A DNA stretch of 10,089 bases, from positions 1-10,089 of the forward strand of contig QIKU01000108.1 of the NCBI GenBank assembly GCA_003232015.1. The letters run 5' to 3'. Source of the stretch: Gammaproteobacteria bacterium. GTDB lineage: Bacteria > Pseudomonadota > Gammaproteobacteria > UBA6429. Of the stretch, positions 1 to 6,600 are shown piece by piece. The stretch's first letter is position 1. Every line of letters begins with the position of its first letter. The notes under the pieces were generated by a model. That model ran no database searches, was not told the origin of the DNA, and saw only the letters and a list, made by a program, of their open reading frames with translations. A program made the position numbers and the translations under genes.

Positions 1-174
1 ACTGACGTCTTTTTGCAGTTTCTCTTTTGGCGCCTGATACGCCTCCCATTCTTTTGCCTTTTTATTTAATGCGTCGACTTCAGATCTAAGCCTTTCCAGC
101 TCAGTCTGAGCGAAAGCAGAACCACTAACGGCCAGAGTAAAAAGACATGCTAGTGTTGCTAATTTAAATTTCAT
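1..174 (-). CDS. Secreted coiled-coil protein, N-terminal part (possibly a porin); runs off the window
   Basis: Only the first 58 codons are present; the gene continues beyond the left edge. The start codon is at 172-174 on the minus strand. A GAGGT Shine-Dalgarno lies 8 bases upstream of it, which supports this start. Residues 1-22 form a textbook signal peptide (MKFK, then a hydrophobic stretch ending GSAFA, cleavage before Q23). Residues 24-50 are charged and heptad-like, with L at regular steps (ELERLRSEVDALNKKAKEW), so they probably form a coiled coil. Some outer-membrane porins (the DcaP-like and OprP-like groups) begin with a signal peptide and a short trimerising coiled coil, but the barrel that would prove this lies outside the window. 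Export through Sec is well supported; the identity is not. Confidence 0.75.
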   Translation of the reverse strand, partial: MKFKLATLACLFTLAVSGSAFAQTELERLRSEVDALNKKAKEWEAYQAPKEKLQKDVS

Positions 175-286
175 TTATACGTACCTCACTAAGAGTTAAC
201 AAAATACTATTGCCAGAAATTCATCTGGAAATTTGGTATCTGCATTATTAAAATCTGGCGCAGCAGCCAATATTCGTAATTTGTAA

Positions 287-679
287 CTATGCGAGGCGTG
301 GAGGTTTGAACAGGGGCAGCGACGATATTGCGACCGGTACCTGGATGTACGTAAAAAATTGGGGACTATCACTGGCTTTTAATGCCCGATGGACATCATA
401 CGGAATCGCTGGCGCGCTGCTCATATCGCAGCCGTCATAGCAACTATTGTTAAAGTCCTGGCAGTGTGCGCAAGCCAGGCCACTTCGCTGGCTACTCCTT
501 AATATGTTTTCTTTATCTAACTGACTCGATTCGGCTTGTCCCACATCATGACAGGGGTGATGGCCTGATGAAAAAACCGTCTGGGTAGCTTTTACTTGTA
601 AAACAACAAGTTGCATGCTGGAAATCAGCATAAGTGCCATAACGAGCTTTGCTGCCAATGTTTGCCTGTCTCGAATCAT
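287..679 (-). CDS. Small secreted Cys/His-rich protein, probable metal-binding (DUF2946-like)
   Basis: A 130-residue protein with an N-terminal hydrophobic segment (about residues 8-29) that could be a signal peptide or membrane anchor, followed by a polar domain with five cysteines. Visible candidate metal ligands are the HHPCH cluster (H40, H41, C43, H44), CAHC (C70, H72, C73) and C80/C84 with the neighbouring GCDM. The C-terminus is LPLFKPPRLA. Small exported Cys/His proteins with this layout and a proline-rich tail resemble the DUF2946 group, often found near heavy-metal efflux genes; I make this link from overall pattern only. The start has no clear Shine-Dalgarno, but AT-rich TATATT/TATAAA boxes lie 30-50 bases upstream. 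It is divergent from the chromate transporter, which fits a role in metal handling but does not prove it. It could also be a redox or disulfide protein. Confidence 0.6.
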   Translation of the reverse strand: MIRDRQTLAAKLVMALMLISSMQLVVLQVKATQTVFSSGHHPCHDVGQAESSQLDKENILRSSQRSGLACAHCQDFNNSCYDGCDMSSAPAIPYDVHRALKASDSPQFFTYIQVPVAISSLPLFKPPRLA

Positions 680-849
680 TTTGCGTTTCTAATTTGACAC
701 TTTATTTATAATATAAGTTTACACTAATATTATTAATGCCTTATATACATGATCCAGATCAAATCCACATTAAATAAGTTGAAATAAGTCGGGGTTAATT
801 AGCCAGTCCCTAACATCGATTAGAAGGGATAACGACGCGTCCCAACTCG

Positions 850-898
850 ACCGTTCGCTCCGTCATCGGCTAACAAACCAGACCTTAATAACCGTTCG
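850..898. repeat. Direct repeat pair ACCGTTCG, 41 bases apart
   Basis: ACCGTTCG occurs at 850-857 and again at 891-898. The 41-base separation is about four turns of B-DNA, so both copies would face the same side of the helix. The second copy lies about 13 bases before the predicted -10 box of chrA. This would suit an activator binding in tandem, but eight-base matches also arise by chance. Confidence 0.3.
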
Positions 899-907
899 GA
901 TTAACTT

Positions 908-916
908 TGGTATACT
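908..916 (+). promoter_or_regulatory. Extended -10 promoter, probably for chrA
   Basis: TGGTATACT gives a TGn extension at 908-910 and a 5/6 match to TATAAT at 911-916. No good -35 hexamer sits at 16-18 bases upstream, as is common for extended -10 promoters or activator-dependent ones. Transcription would start near 923, giving a leader of about 100 bases before the chrA start codon. Confidence 0.45.
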
Positions 917-997
917 CTAAAAATATTCGATAGGTTATCTTCGATAAATATCTTCAATAATAATAATTGCAGGCATAAATGGATTAATTTTCACCTG

Positions 998-1012
998 CCT
1001 GTTTAAAACAGG
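998..1012. promoter_or_regulatory. 15-base palindrome overlapping the chrA Shine-Dalgarno
   Basis: CCTGTTTAAAACAGG has perfect 7-base arms around a single central A (1005). Its right end overlaps the only Shine-Dalgarno candidate of chrA, AGGA at 1010-1013. In RNA it could fold as a 5-6 bp stem with a 3-5 base loop that pairs part of the Shine-Dalgarno; as DNA it could be a repressor operator. The sequence does not distinguish the two. Confidence 0.35.
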
Positions 1013-1025
1013 ATTTAACAAAAAC

Positions 1026-2450
1026 ATGTCATCGATTACACCATCCCTTGCTGAACGCCCTGAAACTGAACGCCCTGAATCGGTTCCCTTTAGTGAAGCA
1101 TTACTTTATTGGTTAAAACTCGGCTTTATCAGCTTTGGGGGACCAGCAGGTCAGATTAGCATGATGCATCAGGAACTAGTCGAGCGGCGCCGCTGGATCT
1201 CTGAGCATCGTTTTTTACACGCCTTAAATTACACCATGGTCTTGCCCGGCCCAGAAGCCCAGCAACTGGCAACCTATATTGGCTGGCTTATGCACGGCGT
1301 ATGGGGCGGAATCATGGCGGGGTTTTTATTCGTATTACCCTCGCTGTTTATTTTGATCGCCTTAACCTGGATTTATCTATCCTATGGTGATGTTGCCGCC
1401 GTTGAAGGCATACTCTATGGAATTAAACCGGCCGTTACAGCAATCGTTTTGTTTGCCGCTTATCGAATCGGTTCACGAGCTTTACAAAATAATGTTCTTC
1501 GTGCCATGTCGGTTCTGGCTTTTGCTGCAATCTTTTTGTTTGACGTCCCGTTTCCTTATATCGTGGGAATGGCAGGATTAATCGGCTATGTGGGCTCACG
1601 ATATAGTCCAGCCAGTTTTAAATCTGGAGGCGGCCATGGCAGCTCAGCCGACACCTATGGGCCAGCCCTGATTGATGATGACACCCCGATTCCCTCGCAT
1701 GCACTCTTTAAATGGAGTCGATTGATCAGTTTTCTTCTGGTGGGTTTATTAATCTGGGTAATCGTCATGGCGCTATTATTTTCTACCTATGGCTGGGAAG
1801 GTACCTTCACCCAGATGGGCTGGTTTTTTACCAAGGCCGCACTGCTAACCTTTGGCGGCGCGTATGCGGTGTTACCCTATGTCTATCAAGGCGGCGTTGA
1901 ACACTATTCATGGTTAACCGGCACCCAGATGATAGACGGACTCGCTCTTGGTGAAACCACGCCCGGGCCACTTATTATGGTAGTAGCCTTTGTTGGTTAT
2001 GTTGGTGGCTGGGGCGCAAAGATATTTGGTCCTGAATCTCAGGCGCTGGCTGGCGCAATGGGTGCGGGCATAGCTACCCTGTTTACCTTTTTACCCTCCT
2101 TCCTGTTTATCCTCGTTGGCGGCCCGGCCGTAGAAGCCACACGCCACGACATAAAATTTACCGCTCCGTTAACTGGCATTACCGCCGCAGTCGTTGGTGT
2201 CATTCTCAATCTTGCCGTGTTTTTTGCTTATCATGTTTTATGGCCGGAAGGTATCGGTGTTGAATTTGAATGGTCATCACCTTTAGTCGGAGTCAAGGCT
2301 TTTATTACCGCCCCGTTTGAGTGGGTCTCGGCCCTGCTCGGTATCGCCGCTATGATTGCAATGTTTAAATATAAAATCGGCATCATGCCGGTACTAGCCG
2401 CATGTGCACTGGCGGGCCTGGCCTATTCGCTACTATTTCAACTACAGTAA
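1026..2450 (+). CDS. chrA: Chromate transporter, long-chain CHR family (ChrA)
   Basis: An inner-membrane CHR-superfamily transporter of 474 residues. Family members export chromate, which enters through sulfate uptake. It has the internal duplication typical of the long-chain form. The N-half carries GFISFGGPAGQI (about 33-44) and PGPEAQQLATYIG (74-86). The C-half carries the matching LTFGGAYAVLPYV (about 274-286) and TTPGPLIMVVAFVGY (from 311). About ten hydrophobic membrane segments are visible, with a polar Gly/Ser-rich linker near 198-215 joining the halves. The ATG follows AGGA at a longish 12-base spacing. No chrB regulator or second chrA is next to it, and no clear terminator follows. 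The family is certain; chromate itself as substrate is inferred from the family, since some members may carry other oxyanions. Confidence 0.93.
   Translation: MSSITPSLAERPETERPESVPFSEALLYWLKLGFISFGGPAGQISMMHQELVERRRWISEHRFLHALNYTMVLPGPEAQQLATYIGWLMHGVWGGIMAGFLFVLPSLFILIALTWIYLSYGDVAAVEGILYGIKPAVTAIVLFAAYRIGSRALQNNVLRAMSVLAFAAIFLFDVPFPYIVGMAGLIGYVGSRYSPASFKSGGGHGSSADTYGPALIDDDTPIPSHALFKWSRLISFLLVGLLIWVIVMALLFSTYGWEGTFTQMGWFFTKAALLTFGGAYAVLPYVYQGGVEHYSWLTGTQMIDGLALGETTPGPLIMVVAFVGYVGGWGAKIFGPESQALAGAMGAGIATLFTFLPSFLFILVGGPAVEATRHDIKFTAPLTGITAAVVGVILNLAVFFAYHVLWPEGIGVEFEWSSPLVGVKAFITAPFEWVSALLGIAAMIAMFKYKIGIMPVLAACALAGLAYSLLFQLQ
1051..1080 (+). repeat. 15-base tandem duplication inside the 5' end of chrA
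   Basis: Bases 1051-1065 (CTGAACGCCCTGAAA) are followed directly by 1066-1080, which differs only in the last base. It encodes a repeated ERPE motif in the cytoplasmic N-terminal tail, before the conserved domain. The likely origin is slippage or a small tandem duplication. Being in frame and outside the core, it probably has little effect on function. Confidence 0.75.
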
Positions 2451-2473
2451 CTATTTTTAAACCTGATGCGTTA

Positions 2474-2484
2474 TTAGCAACTCA
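2474..2484 (+). repeat. 11-base repeat TTAGCAACTCA, copy 1 (upstream of the GFA gene)
   Basis: Identical to the copy at 3010-3020. It begins 75 bases before the GFA start codon. Its first six bases, TTAGCA, match the -35 consensus at 4/6 and lie 18 bases before TATAAG (2498-2503), a 5/6 match to a -10 box, so this copy could be a promoter element as well as a regulator site. Confidence 0.4.
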
Positions 2485-2548
2485 GATCCGTTGAAATTAT
2501 AAGGAACAAACCATCAACCTAACCCCATTTATATCTACCGAGGACATA

Positions 2549-2956
2549 ATGTATAGTGGAAGTTGTTTATGTAAGATTGTTCAGTTTGAGATTCATGGGC
2601 CAATCCGCAGCATTGTTTACTGTCATTGTTCCGAGTGTCGGAAGGCGCAAGGTTCGGCATTTGCCAGCAATGGTATTGTTGCCGCAAATGAATTTAGAAT
2701 TGTAAGTGGTGAAGACCAGCTAACGGCGTATGCCAACTCGGCAACACAGAATAAATATTTTTGTCGTCATTGTGGATCACCGATTATGAGTAAAAATACA
2801 AACCACCCTGATCAGGTTCGAATACGGCTCGGCACCATTGAATCTGACATTACAGAACGACCTGCTGCACATATCTTTGTTGGCTCCAAAGCTAACTGGA
2901 ATTCTATTCAGGATACCCTTTCCCAATTCGATGAATATGAGCCAGATCGGGATTAA
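2549..2956 (+). CDS. GFA-family zinc-binding protein (CENP-V/GFA domain)
   Basis: A 135-residue single-domain protein of the GFA family, named after glutathione-dependent formaldehyde-activating enzyme, which promotes S-hydroxymethylglutathione formation. All zinc-ligand motifs are present: GSCLC (C6, C8), CHCSEC (C25, C27, C30) and FCRHCGSP (C72, C75). It also has the usual GSAFASN stretch after the second motif. Length is normal for the family and there is no signal peptide, so it should be cytoplasmic. GAGGA at 2540-2544, four bases before the ATG, fixes the start. Most GFA-like proteins have not been shown to act on formaldehyde, and no glutathione-dependent formaldehyde dehydrogenase gene lies nearby, so the substrate is unknown. 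It follows chrA on the same strand after 98 bases that include a plausible promoter. Confidence 0.9.
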   Translation: MYSGSCLCKIVQFEIHGPIRSIVYCHCSECRKAQGSAFASNGIVAANEFRIVSGEDQLTAYANSATQNKYFCRHCGSPIMSKNTNHPDQVRIRLGTIESDITERPAAHIFVGSKANWNSIQDTLSQFDEYEPDRD

Positions 2957-3009
2957 AACACCCTTTCCTGTAAATAATATCTTCTTCCTCTAGCAATAAA
3001 TTCAATGGC

Positions 3010-3020
3010 TTAGCAACTCA
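3010..3020 (+). repeat. 11-base repeat TTAGCAACTCA, copy 2 (upstream of the secreted orphan)
   Basis: Exact second copy of 2474-2484. It starts 80 bases before the next start codon, nearly the same position as copy 1 relative to its own gene. Its last three bases are shared with the 16-base palindrome at 3018-3033. Confidence 0.4.
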
Positions 3021-3033
3021 ATTTGCAAATTGA
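3018..3033. promoter_or_regulatory. Perfect 16-base palindrome, likely operator
   Basis: TCAATTTGCAAATTGA is its own reverse complement over all 16 bases. It overlaps a TTGACC -35-like hexamer (3030-3035) about 60 bases before the start codon of the secreted orphan. A symmetric site overlapping a promoter suggests a dimeric helix-turn-helix repressor. I do not recognise it as the site of a known regulator; it does not have the half-site arrangement of FNR or CRP. Confidence 0.45.
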
Positions 3034-3057
3034 CCAAATTCTCTGCAATATTAATCT
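3030..3057 (+). promoter_or_regulatory. Possible sigma-70 promoter for the secreted orphan
   Basis: TTGACC (3030-3035) matches the -35 consensus at 5/6. The -10 is less clear: TAATCT (3052-3057) at 16 bases spacing is only a 3/6 match, while the better TATAAA (3057-3062) would need a 21-base spacer. The AT-rich surroundings make any -10 assignment uncertain. Confidence 0.35.
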
Positions 3058-3089
3058 ATAAAAAATAATATTAAACGTCAGGGGAACTC

Positions 3090-3509
3090 ATGGTTCATTT
3101 TATTAACCCGCTAAAAAAGCTGGGCGGTATTTTATTTATCATATTGTTGAGTAATACCATTAACGCAACAGAAACTGAATTTAATACCACCCTCCAGGTG
3201 CAGAATGTACCGGGTAACAGTGTCGCCAACACAACACCCGTGTTCATGAAGCAGTTTCGAACAATGCTGGTAGAATATTCAAAACGAGCACATCAGTGCT
3301 CAAACCCTTCGGTAATTGAAACCGAAGTCATGTTTTTTTCTCCCATCGAGACAACGGATAGCATTCCGCTGCTCACAGGTCCAATCCATGAGCAATGGAA
3401 AATTCTCGCCTGTGGTAATAAATTCTATTATTTCGTGGGGGTTGCACCGGATGAAAAAGATCACCATTCATTGGTTTTTGCCACCGTGTTCAAGGAAGCT
3501 GAGTGGTAA
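3090..3509 (+). CDS. Secreted protein of unknown function
   Basis: A 139-residue protein that I do not recognise. Residues 1-26 look like a Sec signal peptide: two lysines at 9-10, a hydrophobic core (GGILFIILL), then cleavage near NTINA. The mature part has no further membrane segment, so it should be periplasmic or secreted. It contains exactly two cysteines, C70 (HQCSNPS) and C108 (LACGNKFYYF), which could form a disulfide. The C-terminal half (about 75-137) reads like alternating beta strands, ending in VFATVFKEAEW. The start is well supported by AGGGGA six bases upstream. It sits between the GFA gene and the large BTAD regulator on the same strand, with its own likely promoter and operator. 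No clear terminator separates it from the regulator. Confidence 0.75.
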   Translation: MVHFINPLKKLGGILFIILLSNTINATETEFNTTLQVQNVPGNSVANTTPVFMKQFRTMLVEYSKRAHQCSNPSVIETEVMFFSPIETTDSIPLLTGPIHEQWKILACGNKFYYFVGVAPDEKDHHSLVFATVFKEAEW

Positions 3510-3524
3510 TTTCCTTATATTTTT

Positions 3525-3542
3525 TGTGACGACTGAGTCACA
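3525..3542. promoter_or_regulatory. TGTGAC-N6-GTCACA dyad upstream of the regulator gene
   Basis: Perfect 6-base arms (3525-3530 and 3537-3542) lie about 97 bases before the regulator start. The outer half-sites TGTGA and TCACA are those of CRP, but they are separated by eight bases rather than six, so a standard CRP site is doubtful. No T-run follows the right arm, so it is not a plus-strand terminator. A 6-base dyad with a short gap is expected by chance a few times in 10 kb. Confidence 0.25.
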
Positions 3543-3576
3543 TTAATATCACAAGTACGTGCTTCCTTTCTTTTTT

Positions 3577-3606
3577 TTGAGTAATATTAAATCAAATATT
3601 TAAAAT
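3577..3606 (+). promoter_or_regulatory. Possible promoter of the BTAD regulator gene
   Basis: TTGAGT (3577-3582) and TAAAAT (3601-3606) are 18 bases apart, matching the sigma-70 consensus at 4/6 and 5/6. The start would fall near 3613, leaving a leader of about 25 bases that contains the GGGAGG Shine-Dalgarno. The surrounding DNA is almost all A and T, so matches are easy to find here. Confidence 0.35.
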
Positions 3607-3638
3607 AATAAAAAAAGTAAGGGAGGATGGATCAGAAT

Positions 3639-6600
3639 ATGGCCAGGATACGGCTACGCCTGTTGGGTGGACTTGAAATCTTTGATTCAGCCAACCAACC
3701 TATCCAGCTATCGGTTAAAAAAGCCAAGGCTTTGTTGGTCTATCTTGCCGTGCAACCTCATATTGGTTTTAGTCGTGATCACCTTGCTGAACTGCTGTGG
3801 CCAAAGACGATAAGTGATCGTGCCCGCCAGAGCCTGCGACAGGCGATCGCGGATCTTCGCAAACATTTACCCAGTTTTGATAACGTTATAAGCGTCACCC
3901 ATAACACTCTACAGGCCAATGAATCAAACCTGAGTGTGGATTTACTTAACTTTGAGCACCTGGCAAAACTGCAAGACCCTCATGCTCACAACGAGGCTTT
4001 TTGTTACTATCGTGGGCCTTTTCTGGAAGGCTTCAGTATTCATACTGCACCCTTTACTGCATGGCACGAAGAAATAACTCTGGCGGCACATGAACAGTCT
4101 ATTTATGTTATTGAATCGCTATCCGAACATCAATTGCTCGAAGGCAATAGCACGGGGGCAATCGAACTTTGCCAACAACTCGTGAAAATTGATCCGGTTC
4201 GAGAATCTGCCCACCGAAACTTAATGGGGCTATATGCTAAACAAGGTAATACAAACGCCGCCCTTGAACAATATGCTGACTGTTGCCGAAAACTAAAAAG
4301 GATTCTCGGCACAGAGCCAGAGGCACAAACAAAATATTTATATGCACGAATAAAAAAACAGATCCATCTGTCCGCTGAAAATAAAACGCCCACTAAAGCA
4401 ATTCCCAATAATAAAAAAGAAAATGATAAAACTTTTATTCCACAATGCATAGGTCGAGAAAGTGAAATGAGTATGGTATGCGCCTGTATTGAACATACTT
4501 TTGAGACAAAACAAGGACAATGTATTCTTATTTCTGGTATAGACGGGATTGGTAAAAGTTATTTTTTAGCTAAAACATCCGAGCATGCCCAGCAATTAAA
4601 TATGGCCACCGCGCAGACACGTTTTTTTGATATAAATAACAGTCACGAAAATGGACTTCGCGATCTAATATTGAGTATAACCCGGTCACCGTCGTTACCT
4701 GATCGCAATGAAATAGCCATCTTTATCGCAGATCAATATTTCAACAAGCATCCGAAATATAATCTGTATTTAGCCACACTCTATTCTCTTTTAGATTTAC
4801 AAATACCAAAACGAATGCTTGCTACCTATTCAGCACTTAAACCTGCCACTCGTGACATTTTGACTAAAACGGTTATCACTAAAATAATCACTCAGGTTTC
4901 AGATAAAACGCCTCTACTTATCATCATCGATGATAGTCAGTACGTTACTGCGAGCACGAGGTTCATGATCCGGGCGCTGCTAAATTTAACCCGTAAACTA
5001 CCGATCATTATAATATGTGCGACCAGCCAAAATTCAGATACCATTATAGAAAATACCCGAGACATCCCAGTTACCTCGCTTAAAATGACGCCTTTAAGCA
5101 GAGAATACACTCGCCGTATTTTTCCAGAATTCCAGTCAACACAGAGTATTGATCTCCTATATCTGATCTGGCTTCAACGCGCACTTCAATATTCAGTAAC
5201 ACCGCAAGCGGATAACCTAACCGACATATTAAAAAATTTAAGATCAGCGTTAAATGAAGAGGATATCCGTGCCCTGGATATTGCAACAGTGTTAGGTATA
5301 CGCTTCAGTCCTGAAGTATTAAAAACACTTCTAGATAACCCTCAGTATATCCCCGACGGTTTAATTCAACAGGGTTACCTGCAGAACTTCGGTAATATGC
5401 TGGAATTCACCCACTCGATAACACAACAAATTTTATATTCATTACTGGATAAAAACCTGCGCAACAATATCCATTTTAACGCAGCCTCCTATTATTTATT
5501 TGGTAACACCCACTTACATGCCAGCCATCTTGCAGCAGCAAACTCACCAGACACCGCAAAAGCCTATATCTCCGCGGCTTTATCAGCAGGCACTGACTTT
5601 AAACCCGAGCTGGCCATTTATTTTTATGAAAAAGCCTCAGACCATGCTGTAGACAATCAGGAAAAATATTTTGCAGCCATTCACAAAGCTGAGCTCCTGC
5701 TAGAATCCGATCGAATCGCACTCGCTGTACAGTCCTATGACCATGCGCAAAAATACGCGGCCAATCAGCAGCAACAAATTCATGCCTGGCTTGGTATGGC
5801 CAAAGGTTTGCTTGCACACCGTCAATTCACCGCAGCACTTAACTTACTGGAACGATGCGAATCTATTCTAACCACAACATCCGACCATAAAACCCTGGCA
5901 AAAATATATTATTATCTGGCGCAGGCCGTTTTTAACTTAAATATGTCGGATGCAGCCATTCGGTATAGCAAAATTGCTTTTGAACACGCCAAACTGGCTG
6001 AAACCAGTTACTGGCAGGCCAACATAGCTTTTTCACTGGGCACCATAGAATTTACACAATTACAGCTGGCAAAGGCATTTTCTGATCTGGGCTTCGCACT
6101 ACGACTAGCACAGGAAAACAACCATGATGAACTGGAAATAAAAATTCTAACCGTGCTGGCAAAAGTAAAACTCTTTCAGGCCGATTTTCAAGGTTCGACT
6201 CATGACCTCGAAAAAGTCATGAATACCGCATCAATGATAGAAGATCATCAGCAAATGCTGGAGATTTTATGTGTGCTATGTCTACTGGATTTTTATAAAG
6301 GTCAATTCACACGCCTTCAGCACCATGCTGAACTGGCGACAGACTTGTGCAAACTTATCGGACCTTCCGAGCGGGATAACTACATCGCAAGTTACCAGTT
6401 GCTTGCTGCCTGCCATTGCAGCGATTCTGAACAACACAAACAACAAATTAAAGATATTAAACGTACCCTGGATCTCGAGAGTGTAACTTCGTATGTACTC
6501 GACCCAGTCAAAGCATTAACTGAAACGGACACGGCCAAGGCCCTTTTATATTTGAATAATACCAAAAAAAATCTGTCATCTTTAGACGGTCCCGCCGCTC

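Larger units (their letters stand above)
680..1025. other. 346-base divergent intergenic region
   Basis: No credible gene is present. The left part (690-750) is very AT-rich, includes the 11-base palindrome TTATAATATAA, and probably holds the promoter of the minus-strand Cys/His gene. The middle (780-900) is richer in GC, with an 8-base palindrome GACGCGTC at 834-841 and a pair of ACCGTTCG repeats. The right part holds an extended -10 element (908-916) and a palindrome just before the chrA start. A 12-codon frame at 749-787 has no ribosome-binding site and is not called. Confidence 0.6.

Noticed and set aside
213..228. CCAGA-N6-TCTGG inverted repeat between the two minus-strand genes
   Set aside because: Five-base arms with no T-run in the direction of transcription; not a terminator and common by chance.
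749..787. Twelve-codon open frame (MIQIKSTLNKLK) in the divergent region
   Set aside because: No Shine-Dalgarno and no promoter at a suitable distance; a frame this short is expected by chance.
834..841. GACGCGTC palindrome as an operator
   Set aside because: Only eight bases long and not placed at a recognisable promoter element.
3552..3578. Possible terminator: AAGTACGTGCTT followed by a pyrimidine tract and eight Ts
   Set aside because: The stem is only about four pairs including a G-U pair, and the T-run begins seven bases after it. Too weak to call.
3627..3638. Upstream ATG of the BTAD regulator
   Set aside because: It directly abuts the Shine-Dalgarno with zero spacing, and the four extra residues (MDQN) precede the usual family N-terminus; the start at 3639 is preferred, though 3627 cannot be excluded.
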